Counted from the first letter of the stretch, positions 25,474-34,716 are shown. The stretch: DNA of 64,000 nt from an uncultured Pseudorhodobacter sp. (GCA_913062925.1 CAJXWJ010000003.1:1-64000), one strand, 5' to 3'. Notes: generated from the letters alone by a model not told the origin. Translations and numbers: made by a program.

Positions 25474-27218
25474 GCGGCCTTCTCGCCCGCCGAGGCGGCA
25501 AGTTCAACGCAAAACTCGGCCCCACCGGCCGGAGGGTTACGACCGGTAATGCTGCCGCCAAAGCTTTCGATGATGCCATAGGAAATCGACAAGCCGAGCC
25601 CCATGCCTTCGGCCTGCCCAATGGCTTTGGTGGAATAAAACGGGTCAAACATCCGTTCGGGTTCGGCGATGCCAGGCCCCGTATCGCTTAGAGTCAGACG
25701 CACCCGCCCCTCGGCTTGGCTGATGTGCAGGCGCAACCGCCCGCCCTCTTGTCCCGCCATCGCATCCAGCGCATTGGCGATCAGGTTCAGCACCACCTGC
25801 TGCAAGCGCACCTCGCCGCCGCGCACCATCACCGGCTGGGTGGGCGGGCGGTATTCAAGCGCCACACCATCTTGGCGCATTCGCGGCTGAGTGATTTCCA
25901 GCACAGCCGCAACTGCGGCCACCAGATCGACATCGGAAAAGCCTTCAACCTCTTGACGCGCAAAGGCACGCAGATTGCGGATGATCCGCCCCATCCGCCG
26001 CGCAAGATCCGAGATTTGCAGCAGATTTGCCGCGGCTACCTCTGGTTTGCCGCGCTCGATAAAGGCCGCCCCATTTTCGGCAAACGACCGGATCGCCATC
26101 AGTGGCTGGTTCAGCTCGTGACTAAGGCCCGCTGCCATTTGCCCCAGCGCCGAAAGCTTGCCAGCGCGGATAAGATCGGCTTGCGCCAGTGTCAGCTCTT
26201 TGGTGCGTGCGGCAACCCGCTCTTCCAGCGCAGTATTGGCGCGGGCCTCGACCTCTAGGCGCTGCGCCAAGCTGCGGCGCCGCTCGGAAACCATGAAAAG
26301 CGCCGCGCCAAAGATCAGACACAGCGCCGCAGCCGTCGCCGCCTGCATCAGCGCGGTCTGCAAGGCGGGGGCGGCATCCAGCAAAATCTCTCCCCGCATC
26401 GCAATCACCGGCAAAGGCTGCGTCAAATGCAGCGCCAGTGAGGGCAGATAGGGCCCAGCCTTGATCGCCCAAACCGAATGCTCTGCGATGGTATATTCGC
26501 GCAACGGCGGAAAGGGCTGGATCATTTCGGGCGGCACGGCTGGCAGCACATCGGGAATCAGATGCTGTGCCCGCAGCACCAATTCATCGCGGTTCGAGAC
26601 AAAGATCACCCCTTCGGCATCGGTGAAAAACGCAGATTCCGCCTCGCCTCGGCTTGCGACTTCAACGGTTTCCACATCCAGCCGGATGGTGACAGCGGCG
26701 ACCACCGGCCCCTCTGGCGAGAACACCGGCGCCGCATAGATAAAAATCCGGCGCTGATGGCTAGCATCCAGCATATGCGCCATACCAATGGTGCCATTCA
26801 GCGCACGGCGCAGATAATCAGGAATGCCGTTGTCAGCGGCCACCCCTGCGCGACGGCTGGAAGAGGCCAGAACCCGCCCCTCGCGGCTGACAAGTTCGAT
26901 GCGATCCGATCCCGTGCGATCGGCGGCAGCCAGCAACAGCGCATTGGCCGGTGCCGCCGCCGTAACCGAAGGGGATTTTAGGCCGACCAAAGGCATCAAG
27001 GTTGGATGATCGGCAAAGAACACCGCCAACTCGCGATAGCGCTGTAACTCTCCGGTCAGACGGCCCGAGGCAAGCGACAGATCAGCAGCCCCGCGCTCGC
27101 TCAGACGATCCAGACCATCGCGCAACGAGATCCAAGCCACCAGCGCGGCAAAGCCCATCGCCATGACGAAAAACAGCGTCATGATCGAGGATTGCGCAGT
27201 TTTAGACGAAACGGGCAT
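25470..27218 (-). CDS. dctB: DctB-like sensor histidine kinase
   Basis: A 582-residue membrane kinase. An N-terminal transmembrane helix (IMTLFFVMAMGFAALVAWISL) is followed by a ~260-residue periplasmic double-Cache sensor region (FFADHPTLMPLVGLKSPS, NGTIGMAHMLDASHQRRIFIYAAPVF). A second transmembrane helix (LMQAATAAALCLIFGAALFMV) and a coiled linker come next. The kinase core has the H-box GLSHELNQPLMAIRSFAENG, N-box LQQVVLNLIANALDAM and G-boxes DTGPGIAEPERMFDPFYSTK and GMGLGLSISYGIIE. It pairs with the adjacent DctD-like regulator and probably senses the TRAP substrate. Confidence 0.93.
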   Translation of the reverse strand: MPVSSKTAQSSIMTLFFVMAMGFAALVAWISLRDGLDRLSERGAADLSLASGRLTGELQRYRELAVFFADHPTLMPLVGLKSPSVTAAAPANALLLAAADRTGSDRIELVSREGRVLASSSRRAGVAADNGIPDYLRRALNGTIGMAHMLDASHQRRIFIYAAPVFSPEGPVVAAVTIRLDVETVEVASRGEAESAFFTDAEGVIFVSNRDELVLRAQHLIPDVLPAVPPEMIQPFPPLREYTIAEHSVWAIKAGPYLPSLALHLTQPLPVIAMRGEILLDAAPALQTALMQAATAAALCLIFGAALFMVSERRRSLAQRLEVEARANTALEERVAARTKELTLAQADLIRAGKLSALGQMAAGLSHELNQPLMAIRSFAENGAAFIERGKPEVAAANLLQISDLARRMGRIIRNLRAFARQEVEGFSDVDLVAAVAAVLEITQPRMRQDGVALEYRPPTQPVMVRGGEVRLQQVVLNLIANALDAMAGQEGGRLRLHISQAEGRVRLTLSDTGPGIAEPERMFDPFYSTKAIGQAEGMGLGLSISYGIIESFGGSITGRNPPAGGAEFCVELAASAGEKAA

Positions 27219-27230
27219 CGTGGTCAGCCT

Positions 27231-27623
27231 TTACAGCAAGCCGCGCTCTTCCAGCACTTTGCGCGCAACGCGAAAGCACTCAAGCCCCTGCGGCACGCCG
27301 CAATAGATGCCGATCACATGAATGATGGCGCGAATTTCCTCGACTGAAACGCCGTTGTTCAGCGCGCCTTTGCAGTGGATTTCCCATTCGTGCATCTTGC
27401 CCAGCGCGCCGATCATCGACAGGTTCATCATCGAGCGGGTCTTGGCGTCGATCACCCCATCGCCCCAGCCAAAGCCCCAGCACCAAGCTGTCATGGCTTC
27501 CTGAAACGGGCGGGTGAAATCATCAGCCGCGGCAAGGTTCTTTTCGACATAGTCGGCCCCAAGCGTGGCCTTGCGTTGGTCAAGTCCCAGCACAAACAGA
27601 TCTTCGTCAAATGTCACAGCCAT
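27231..27623 (-). CDS. Carboxymuconolactone decarboxylase-like protein
   Basis: 130 residues, the size of PcaC-type 4-carboxymuconolactone decarboxylases. Motifs: FQEAMTAWCWGFGWGD, KTRSMMNLSMIGALGKMHEWEIHCKGALNNGVSVEEIRAIIHVIGIYCGVPQGLECFRVA, including the conserved Glu-Trp-x-x-His. Start 27623 (MAVTFDEDL) is chosen; the upstream frame is not conserved. It ends 12 nt before dctB on the same strand and so probably leads the dctBD operon. PcaC itself works in protocatechuate breakdown; the substrate here is unproven. Confidence 0.8.
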   Translation of the reverse strand: MAVTFDEDLFVLGLDQRKATLGADYVEKNLAAADDFTRPFQEAMTAWCWGFGWGDGVIDAKTRSMMNLSMIGALGKMHEWEIHCKGALNNGVSVEEIRAIIHVIGIYCGVPQGLECFRVARKVLEERGLL

Positions 27624-27698
27624 GGTGCCTCGTGCAAATTGGGTCAATCTGGGCAGTAGACAGCATTCGCGAAGCCGCAGCAACCAAGCCCAAAACGC

Positions 27699-27733
27699 AA
27701 AAGGCGCAGCAAGTTTCCCTGCCGCGCCCTTTT
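27699..27733 (-). terminator. Rho-independent terminator of rplY
   Basis: On the minus strand AAAAGG-(G)-CGCGGCA pairs with TGCTGCG-CCTTTT, followed by GCGTTTT. It lies 20 nt after the rplY stop. Confidence 0.75.
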
Positions 27734-27752
27734 TGGTGTGCCGTGCGAAAGA

Positions 27753-28346
27753 TTACTCTTCGCCGGTTTCCACATAGCCCGCAGGCGCCGTCACATTCGC
27801 CACAACAAAGTTGCGCGCGATGGTTGGCTTTGCGCCAGCTGGCAGAGTGATGTCATTGATGTGGATCACATCGCCGATTTTGCGGCCGGTCAGGTCAACA
27901 GTGACATGATCCGGAATATCGCCTGCCAGAACTTCCAGCTCGACTTCCGAACGCACCACGGTCAACGTGCCGCCACGCTTCAAGCCTGGGCTTGCTTCGT
28001 GGTTGATGAATTCAACGTGGATATAAAGGTTGATGCGGTTTTCATCGTGCAAACGCATCAAGTCGATGTGCGTTGGCTGATCCTTAACCACGTCGCGCTG
28101 AACACCGCGGCAGATCACATGCACATCTTCCATGCCTTCGACCTTCAGATTGAAGAGCGACGACAGAAAACGGCCTGCGCGCAGGCGCTTGAGCAGAGCG
28201 TTGTAAGGGATTTGAATCGCTTGCGGTGCAACATTGTCACCATAAACGATGCCAGGTACGTAGCCGTCACGACGGGCTTGGCGGGCGGCCCCCTTGCCTG
28301 TCCCCGCGCGTACCTCGGCGTGAAGATCCATGATCTCGCGTGCCAT
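27753..28346 (-). CDS. rplY: 50S ribosomal protein bL25 (general stress protein Ctc form)
   Basis: A 197-residue long-form bL25/TL5. The N-terminal 5S rRNA-binding domain contains [27 protein letters not shown] and the C-terminal CTC beta domain contains [30 protein letters not shown]. Start 28346 (MAREIMDL) matches other Rhodobacteraceae proteins. In relatives pth and ychF usually follow; here ychF is 11 kb away and pth is not in the window, so the cluster has been broken up. Confidence 0.95.
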   Translation of the reverse strand: MAREIMDLHAEVRAGTGKGAARQARRDGYVPGIVYGDNVAPQAIQIPYNALLKRLRAGRFLSSLFNLKVEGMEDVHVICRGVQRDVVKDQPTHIDLMRLHDENRINLYIHVEFINHEASPGLKRGGTLTVVRSEVELEVLAGDIPDHVTVDLTGRKIGDVIHINDITLPAGAKPTIARNFVVANVTAPAGYVETGEE

Positions 28347-28712
28347 AGGGTAGTTCTCCAATATATGTCCGCCAACGTTCAAGGGTGCATGGCGCGACCT
28401 CGGGGTCCATAGCGGGGAATCACCTTGAAGGAAAGCAGGAATTGGCACGTTTGCGGGCTATTTTGCGGTTTTTAACCTGGATTAGAAGGCGTTTTCCCGT
28501 CTTGAGGCCGCCAAGCCATGTGCAAGCGACCAATTGCGGTCCGCAGTAAGCTGCAACTTTTTCTGATCAGCAAGCGGATCAGATTGCCCCTTAAGTCGCG
28601 CCAAAGACCGCTGGCGTGCGAGTTGCAAACCTGCATAGTCAAGGCTCAAGACCTTATTCCGCCACCCTCAGTTGCCAGTGGTTGCCACTATAAACAACAC
28701 AAGGAGCCTCAG
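28347..28712. other. 366-nt intergenic region between divergent rplY and a membrane-protein gene
   Basis: No convincing ORF. It contains the inverted repeat TCTGATC-AGCAAGCG-GATCAGA (28562-28583). Near the plus-strand gene there is a direct repeat GTTGCCA (28671-28677 and 28681-28687), whose second copy lies in AGTGG-TTG-CCACT (28677-28689) directly abutting a TATAAA -10-like box (28689-28694). These suggest a regulated promoter for the downstream membrane protein. No clear -35 was found. Confidence 0.4.
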
Positions 28713-29102
28713 ATGAATACGGCAACGCGCTTCATCCTCTTTGCTCTCGCCTTCAACATCATCGTTCTGGTGCCCGTCGTGTCGGTTCTCATGCTCGATT
28801 TGACAGCCGCAGGCCGAGGTTTCGGGCTGCTGACAGACGGGCGCTTAATTCTCACCTCGATCTATATGGCCATCGCAATCATAAGCGCTGCGTTGATTGT
28901 TATGCATGTAAAACGCCTAACTTGGGCGATGCCAATGAGTGTTGCGCTCTTTGCCGTGCAGATCACTTACAAGCTGATCACTGTTCCAATGGTTGGCCTG
29001 TCAAATCCTGTCGTGATCTCAAACATTGTCGTTGTCGCGGTGCAGGTTGTGGCGCTGACAAACCTGTGGCGGGCGCTACGCGGATCTAAAGCGGCCCTCT
29101 AA
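28713..29102 (+). CDS. Small four-helix membrane protein of unknown function
   Basis: 129 residues with four predicted hydrophobic segments: FILFALAFNIIVLVPVVSVLM, LILTSIYMAIAIISAALIVM, AMPMSVALFAVQITYKLI and VISNIVVVAVQVVALTNLW. The ribosome-binding site AAGGAG lies 8 nt before the ATG, fixing the start and excluding the longer frame upstream. I do not recognise the family. It stands alone between rplY and the catabolic operon end and is somewhat less GC-rich than its neighbours. Confidence 0.75.
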   Translation: MNTATRFILFALAFNIIVLVPVVSVLMLDLTAAGRGFGLLTDGRLILTSIYMAIAIISAALIVMHVKRLTWAMPMSVALFAVQITYKLITVPMVGLSNPVVISNIVVVAVQVVALTNLWRALRGSKAAL

Positions 29103-29122
29103 AGCAGGGGGCAGGCGGGAGA

Positions 29123-30133
29123 TCAGCGGCTCTGGTAGCAGGGCAGCAGGTCACCCGGTTGGGGGCGAGCCTCAAAGATAGCGCGAGCAATGGCGCGGCT
29201 CAGGCAGAGTGCTGCGGCGTGGCCAATTTCAAGCATCTGCGCATCGCTGGCGGGGCTGCCCGAGCCCGTAGAGAGGCCAAAGACAAGGTCTCCGTCGCTT
29301 GGCGTATGCGCGGGCACCACGGCGCGGGCGATGCCATCATGTGCGGCAACGGCAAGCCGGTGGCACTGCGCCTTGGTCAGCGCGCGGTCGGTGGCGACAA
29401 CGGCGATGGTGGTATTGGCGCGCGCGCCAAGCAATGCGGCCAGTTTCGCCGAAACCAGCGGCCCGCCCAATCCGCCGCGTGGGTCTGGCCCCAAACCGCC
29501 AAATTCGCCATCTATCTCATAGGGCGCGGCCCAGAAATGGCGCTCGCCCGGCGTGGTAACACTGCCTACGGGGTTGGCTGCGACCAGCGCACCCACAGTG
29601 GTGCCATCGCCCAACACAATCGAGGCCGAGCCAAGCCCGCCCTTCTGCATCGCCGCAAGCGCGCCAGTGCCAGCCCCCACGCTGCCAAGCGCAAAATCCA
29701 CATCCGCAGCCAGAAGGGCCGCACGGCCCAATGCACGATAGGGGTTCTCGGTCCAGTTTTTATCGCCGCCGTTCAACAGATCAAACAAGATCGCACCCGG
29801 CACCAGCGGGATCAGCGCCTCGCCCAATTGCAAACCCCTGCCCGCCGCGCGCAGCCCGTCCATCACGCCCGAGCAGGCATCCAGCCCCCAAGCAGACCCG
29901 CCCGAAAGTACCAGCGCATCGACCGCCGCGATGGTCTTGTCGGGGGCCAGAAGATCGGTCTCACGCGTGCCAGGCGCCCCCCCCATGACATGGACGGAAG
30001 CCACAAAGGGTGCCTCAGAAGTCAGCACCGTCGTGCCAGAGCGCAGGCTTTCGTCTTGCGCATGGCCCACCCGCACCCCTTTCACGTCGGTGATCAGATT
30101 GCGGGGCCCAGGTTTATATGCAGCGACCACCAT
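29123..30133 (-). CDS. P1-family Ntn hydrolase (DmpA/NylC-like aminopeptidase or amidase)
   Basis: A 336-residue member of peptidase family P1, self-processing N-terminal-nucleophile enzymes that hydrolyse N-terminal L-residues, beta-peptides or amides. The predicted autocleavage site lies before Thr241 in ARAN-TTIAVVATDRALTKAQC. The oxyanion and substrate regions LVLSGGSAWGLDACSGV and GSVGAGTGALAAMQKGGLGSAS are conserved, as is HTPSDGDLVFGLSTG. The start at 30133 has a perfect GGAGGT ribosome-binding site and overlaps the SDR gene by 20 nt. It is the last gene of the eight-gene operon and probably the amide-cleaving step. The exact substrate is unknown. Confidence 0.85.
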   Translation of the reverse strand: MVVAAYKPGPRNLITDVKGVRVGHAQDESLRSGTTVLTSEAPFVASVHVMGGAPGTRETDLLAPDKTIAAVDALVLSGGSAWGLDACSGVMDGLRAAGRGLQLGEALIPLVPGAILFDLLNGGDKNWTENPYRALGRAALLAADVDFALGSVGAGTGALAAMQKGGLGSASIVLGDGTTVGALVAANPVGSVTTPGERHFWAAPYEIDGEFGGLGPDPRGGLGGPLVSAKLAALLGARANTTIAVVATDRALTKAQCHRLAVAAHDGIARAVVPAHTPSDGDLVFGLSTGSGSPASDAQMLEIGHAAALCLSRAIARAIFEARPQPGDLLPCYQSR

Positions 30134-30851
30134 CGACCTCCATCGCAACGCCAGTGATCATCGAGGCCTCATCCGAGCACAGAAAGCAAGCGGCATTGCC
30201 CATATCCTCGGGCGTAGAAAAGCGGCCAAGCGGGATGGTTGAAAGGAACTTGGCGCGGATTTCCGGCGTGTCCTGTCCCATAAAGGATTTCAGCAGCGGC
30301 GTTTCTCCTGCCACTGGATTGAGCGCATTCACGCGAATGCCAAAAGGCGCAAGTTCGACAGCCAAAGACCGCGTCGCCGTAATCACCCAGCCTTTTGACG
30401 CATTATACCAGCTAAGGTTAGGGCGCGGCGAAACTCCCGCTGTTGAGGCGATGTTCAAAATATTGCCAGCACGCTGCGCCTTAAAGCCAGGCACGAAGGC
30501 CTGCGTCATCAGATAAATCGCCTTCATATTGACGGCAAAAATCCGGTCAAAATCGGCTTCGGTTACCGTCTCGGTTGGGTTGGGCAGATGGGTGACGCCG
30601 GCATTGTTGACGATAATATCCACCGGTCCGATTGCCAAGGCGGCATCCCGCAGCGCCTCGACACTGGCGCGGTCTGCGACATTGCACTGCTGGGCGGTGC
30701 CGCCGATCTCGCGCGCAACGGCCTCGGCAGCAGCGCCATTGATGTCGGCGAGTATCACATGCGCGCCTTCGGCCGCGAATTTCCGGGCGATACCCGCACC
30801 AAAGCCCGACCCCGCGCCAGTGACTATGGCAATCTTTTTATCCAGTCTCAT
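30114..30851 (-). CDS. SDR-family NAD(P)-dependent alcohol dehydrogenase
   Basis: A 245-residue classical SDR. The cofactor motif is TGAGSGFGAGIARKFA, followed by NNAG at VDIIVNNAGV. The catalytic residues are Ser in LNIASTAGV and Tyr/Lys in SWYNASKGW. Asp in VILADINGAA after beta-2 suggests NAD(H) preference. The C-terminal DGGRCI is typical. It follows the aldehyde dehydrogenase by 4 nt and has GGGTGAG as ribosome-binding site. In context it would oxidise a hydroxyl group to an aldehyde, or act the other way round on a ketone. Confidence 0.88.
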   Translation of the reverse strand: MRLDKKIAIVTGAGSGFGAGIARKFAAEGAHVILADINGAAAEAVAREIGGTAQQCNVADRASVEALRDAALAIGPVDIIVNNAGVTHLPNPTETVTEADFDRIFAVNMKAIYLMTQAFVPGFKAQRAGNILNIASTAGVSPRPNLSWYNASKGWVITATRSLAVELAPFGIRVNALNPVAGETPLLKSFMGQDTPEIRAKFLSTIPLGRFSTPEDMGNAACFLCSDEASMITGVAMEVDGGRCI

Positions 30852-30855
30852 GTTC

Positions 30856-32304
30856 TCACCCATGCCAAGTTGCGACGGTCTTAAGTTGCGAAAATCCGTA
30901 CAGCGCCTCAAAGCCCTTTTCGCGGCCATGACCAGATTTTCCAACCCCACCAAAGGGCAGCTCGACCCCGCCCCCCGCGCCGTAATTGTTCACAAAAACC
31001 TGTCCTGCGTGCAGTGCTTTGGTCAGCCGCATTTGCCGTCCCCCGTCGCGCGTCCAGACCGAGGCGACAAGTCCATAGTCAGTGGAATTGGCGATGCGCA
31101 GGGCATCGGCTTCGTCGTCAAAGGCGATAAGCACCTGCACTGGACCAAAGATTTCCTGCTGCGCCAGACAATGATCGCTGGGCACTTCGGCAAATAATGT
31201 CGGCCGCATATAATGCCCCAATGCGCTGGCCTCCGGCGTCAGCACCCCCTGAGCGGCGATCGTCAGATCCGCGCCTTTCGCCAAAAACCCCTGCACGATA
31301 TCCTTTTGACGCGCCGAGATCAGCGGACCAACACGCGGATCTGACAGCGCCGGTCCAACCGTCAGCGCGCCATAGGCCGCGACCATCCGTTTGCGCACCT
31401 CGTCATAGACGCCCCGCTGCACCAAGATGCGCGACGACGCCGAACAGGTTTGACCCGCATTTTGGATGCCAGCATTCACCAAAAACGGCAAAGCCCGGTC
31501 AAGATCAGCGTCATCAAACACAATTTGCGGCGACTTGCCCCCCAGTTCGAGCGTCACCGGCACCACATTTTGCGCTGCCGCGGTCTGGATCAGCACCCCT
31601 ACCCCAACCGAACCCGTAAAGGACAGATGCTGGATGCCCGGATGTCCCGCCAGCGCCGCTCCTGCCTCGGCGCCCAGACCGGTCACAACGTTCAGCGCCC
31701 CCGCAGGCAGCCCTGCCTCTTGCGCCAAAGCCGCAAAAGCGAGAGCGGTCAGACAGGCCTCCTCGGCGGGTTTCAGCACGCAGGCATTGCCCATCGTCAG
31801 CGCCGCCCCGACCGAGCGGCCAATGATCTGCATCGGATAGTTCCATGGGATAATATGGCCGGTCACGCCTTGCGGCTCGCGCAGAGTGTAGACGGTATAG
31901 CCCTCCAGATAGGGAATCGTCTCACCTGTGATCTTATCGGCCGCACCGCCGTAGAACTCCATATAGCGGGCCAGGGCCACGGCATCGGCGCGCGCCTGTG
32001 TCAGGGGTTTGCCAACGTCGCGGGCCTCAAGCTGCGCCAACTCCTCGGTTCGGGTCAGAATCAGCTGACCCAGACGGGTCAGAATGCGTCCACGTTCAAG
32101 CGCGGTCATCCGCCCCCAATCGCCTGCGCGCGCGGCATGGGCGGCCTGAACAGCGCGGTCAATCTCGGCGGCGCCGCCCAGCGCGATATGGGTCAGCAGC
32201 GCGCCTGTCGAAGGATCATGCAGCGGTAGGCATCGGCTGCCTGGTGTCCAGACTCCGCCGATCAGATGGCAGGCGGCAGGAATGCCAAAAGCTTCAAGAG
32301 GCAT
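30856..32304 (-). CDS. NAD(P)-dependent aldehyde dehydrogenase
   Basis: A 482-residue ALDH superfamily enzyme. The catalytic Glu253 lies in TLELGGKSPQ and the nucleophile Cys287 in NAGQTCSASSR. The Rossmann stretches IIPWNYPMQIIGRSVGAALTMGNACVLKPAEE and FTGSVGVG are intact. It belongs to the broad betaine/phenylacetaldehyde-type group, so the substrate is not predictable from sequence. It overlaps the ABC ATPase gene by 11 nt and directly precedes the SDR, giving an alcohol-aldehyde-acid oxidation pair. Confidence 0.93.
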   Translation of the reverse strand: MPLEAFGIPAACHLIGGVWTPGSRCLPLHDPSTGALLTHIALGGAAEIDRAVQAAHAARAGDWGRMTALERGRILTRLGQLILTRTEELAQLEARDVGKPLTQARADAVALARYMEFYGGAADKITGETIPYLEGYTVYTLREPQGVTGHIIPWNYPMQIIGRSVGAALTMGNACVLKPAEEACLTALAFAALAQEAGLPAGALNVVTGLGAEAGAALAGHPGIQHLSFTGSVGVGVLIQTAAAQNVVPVTLELGGKSPQIVFDDADLDRALPFLVNAGIQNAGQTCSASSRILVQRGVYDEVRKRMVAAYGALTVGPALSDPRVGPLISARQKDIVQGFLAKGADLTIAAQGVLTPEASALGHYMRPTLFAEVPSDHCLAQQEIFGPVQVLIAFDDEADALRIANSTDYGLVASVWTRDGGRQMRLTKALHAGQVFVNNYGAGGGVELPFGGVGKSGHGREKGFEALYGFSQLKTVATWHG

Positions 32305-33898
32305 CAGGGGCTTTCCTTATGTCAGGAAGCTGCGGCACGGCGGCCAACAGCTTGCGGGTATAGGGATGTTGCGGATAGGCAAAGACTTGTTCGGTCGGCC
32401 CCTGCTCGACGATCTCGCCGGCTTGCATGACCATCACGCGGTCGGTGATTGTGCGGACAACGCTTAGATCATGGCTGATAAACAGATAGCTCAGCGGGCG
32501 ATTGCGGCAAAGCTCGGCCAGCAAATCCAGCACCTGCGCCCGCACCGAGACATCCAGCGCCGAAACCGCCTCGTCAAAAACGATCAGCGCGGGATCGTTG
32601 ATCAGCGCGCGGGCGATGGCAAGGCGCTGCCTTTGACCGCCCGAAAACTCGTGGCTGTATTTATCGGCATCTTCGGGCCGCAGCCCCACCGCTGTCAGCG
32701 CATCGGCAATCTTGGCGCTGCGCGCTGCGCCCTGGGGCGGATTTTCCAGCAGATGAAACGGTTCGGTGATCAGGCGGCTGACGCGGTGGCGCGGGTTAAA
32801 GCTGCCATAGGGGTCTTGAAACACCACCTGCATTTGGCGGCGCACAGCCAGATTGGGCAGATTTCCCGTCCAAACCGGCGCGCCCCCCAGCAGGATCACG
32901 CCCGATTGCACCGGTTCAAGCCCCAAAATCGCACGGGTCAAGGTGGATTTTCCACAGCCAGATTCGCCAACCAATCCCAGACGCTCGCCGCGGTTCAAGG
33001 TAAAGGACACCGCTTTGACGGCCTGCGTTTCTAATCTGGGGCCAAAAAAGCCATGCCGCGCGCCGCGATAACTGCGAGTGACGTTCCTGACCTCTAACAG
33101 CGGCACCGGCGGCGGCGGCTTGGGCAGGTCAACCCGATGCGTCGAGGCCGCAAAGAGGGCCTTGGTATAGGGATGGTGCATATCGCGAAAAACTTGCGTC
33201 GTTGCGCCAGTTTCCACCACCCGCCCGCGCTGCATCACCACGATACGATCAGCAAGATCAGCGACCACGGCAAGATCATGGGTGATCATCAACAGCCCCA
33301 TGCCAAAGTCTTTGGTCAGATCTCTTAACAACTCAAGAATGCGGGCCTGTGTGGTGACATCCAGCGCCGTCGTGGGTTCATCGGCAATCAGCAAACGGGG
33401 GCGCAAGGCGATGGCCATGGCGATGACCACGCGCTGGCGCTGCCCCCCCGACAGCTCATGCGGATAGCGCCCAAGCGGAAAGCGCGCCTCGGGCAGGCCG
33501 ACGCGCGTCAACATGGCGCGGGCGCGCGAAAGCGCCTCGTGACGCGAAACTTTTTCGTGGATGCGAATGGTTTCAGCCACTTGCGCACCAATAGTCTGAA
33601 CAGGGTTTAGCGCCGTCATCGGCTCTTGGAACACCATGCCAATCCGACGGCCACGCAGACTGCACATCTGCGCCTCGCTCAGGGCCAGCAGATTGCTTCC
33701 CTCCAGCGCAATTTTGCCGCTGGTTTGCGCGCCCTGTGGCAGCAGCCCCATGGTGGCAAAGGCCGTCATTGACTTGCCCGATCCGCTTTCACCCGTAATC
33801 GCCACAATCTCGCCCGCGGCAACGTCAAGCGAGACCTCATGCAAGATCGCAGTGCCGTGGATCGAAAGCGACAAGTTCTGAATGGACAGCAAACTCAT
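32294..33898 (-). CDS. Fused dipeptide/oligopeptide ABC transporter ATPase (DppD-DppF)
   Basis: 534 residues with two complete ATP-binding cassettes. First: Walker A GESGSGKSMT, signature LSGGQRQRVVIA, Walker B LLIADEPTTALD. Second: Walker A GESGCGKSTL, signature FSGGQRQRLAIA, Walker B LIVFDEAVSALD. The second ends in the oligopeptide-type C-terminal extension (HPYTRKLLAAVPQLP). In most systems these are separate DppD and DppF proteins; the fused form is known but less common. It energises import through DppBC. ATGA overlap with dppC. Confidence 0.95.
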   Translation of the reverse strand: MSLLSIQNLSLSIHGTAILHEVSLDVAAGEIVAITGESGSGKSMTAFATMGLLPQGAQTSGKIALEGSNLLALSEAQMCSLRGRRIGMVFQEPMTALNPVQTIGAQVAETIRIHEKVSRHEALSRARAMLTRVGLPEARFPLGRYPHELSGGQRQRVVIAMAIALRPRLLIADEPTTALDVTTQARILELLRDLTKDFGMGLLMITHDLAVVADLADRIVVMQRGRVVETGATTQVFRDMHHPYTKALFAASTHRVDLPKPPPPVPLLEVRNVTRSYRGARHGFFGPRLETQAVKAVSFTLNRGERLGLVGESGCGKSTLTRAILGLEPVQSGVILLGGAPVWTGNLPNLAVRRQMQVVFQDPYGSFNPRHRVSRLITEPFHLLENPPQGAARSAKIADALTAVGLRPEDADKYSHEFSGGQRQRLAIARALINDPALIVFDEAVSALDVSVRAQVLDLLAELCRNRPLSYLFISHDLSVVRTITDRVMVMQAGEIVEQGPTEQVFAYPQHPYTRKLLAAVPQLPDIRKAPDAS

Positions 33899-34716
33899 GT
33901 GCGGGTCACACGAATACGGGGGTCGAGCAAATCGCGCAGCCCGTCGCCCATCAGATTAAGCCCCAAAACCATCAGCACGATCGCCATCCCCGGCACCAAT
34001 GCCACATGCGGCGCGATACTGGCCAACGTTTGCGCATCCGCCAACATTCGGCCCCAGCTGGCAATCGGCGGCTGCGCCCCAAGCCCGATATAGCTCAGCG
34101 CGGCCTCGGCCAAAATGCCCAAAGAGAACTGGATGGTGCCCTGCACGATCATCAGATTGGCGATGTTGGGCAGGATATGCTCGACCGAAATACGGCTGGC
34201 CGATTTGCCCGAAACGCGGGCCGCAAGAATGAAGTCACGCGACCAAAATGACAGTGCCGAGCCACGGGTCAAACGGGCAAATACTGGCACGTTAAAGATG
34301 CCTATGGCGATGATCGCATTCATCGCGCCGGCGCCAAAAACGGCAGTGATCAAAATGGCAATGACAAGGCTGGGAAAAGCAAAGATCAGGTCATTGCCGC
34401 GCATAATCACCTCATCCAACAGCGAGCCACGCCGCGCCGCCGCCAGCAATCCGAGCGGCACGCCCAGCCCCATGCCAATGCCCACCGCCAAAAGCGCCAC
34501 CGCAATCGAGGTGCGTGTGCCCATCATCACCATCGACAGCATATCGCGACCCAGCTGATCTGTGCCCAGCCAATGCATCGCACTGGGCGTTTGCAGCCGC
34601 GACGAAATCGACAGAATTTCAATATCATAGGGCGTCCAAAACAGGGACAAGGCCGCGCCACCAAGAAACAGCAACGACAAAAACCCTCCGATCAGCAGGC
34701 TGCGCGGCAGTCTCAT
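33895..34716 (-). CDS. Peptide-type ABC transporter permease (DppC type)
   Basis: 273 residues with six hydrophobic segments. The EAA loop with AEAALSYIGLGAQPPIASWGRMLADAQ is the DppC/OppC signature. The N-terminal region includes LGTDQLGRDMLSMVMMGTRTSIAVALLAVGIG. It partners DppB in the membrane. ATGA overlaps on both sides indicate tight translational coupling. Confidence 0.93.
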   Translation of the reverse strand: MRLPRSLLIGGFLSLLFLGGAALSLFWTPYDIEILSISSRLQTPSAMHWLGTDQLGRDMLSMVMMGTRTSIAVALLAVGIGMGLGVPLGLLAAARRGSLLDEVIMRGNDLIFAFPSLVIAILITAVFGAGAMNAIIAIGIFNVPVFARLTRGSALSFWSRDFILAARVSGKSASRISVEHILPNIANLMIVQGTIQFSLGILAEAALSYIGLGAQPPIASWGRMLADAQTLASIAPHVALVPGMAIVLMVLGLNLMGDGLRDLLDPRIRVTRT

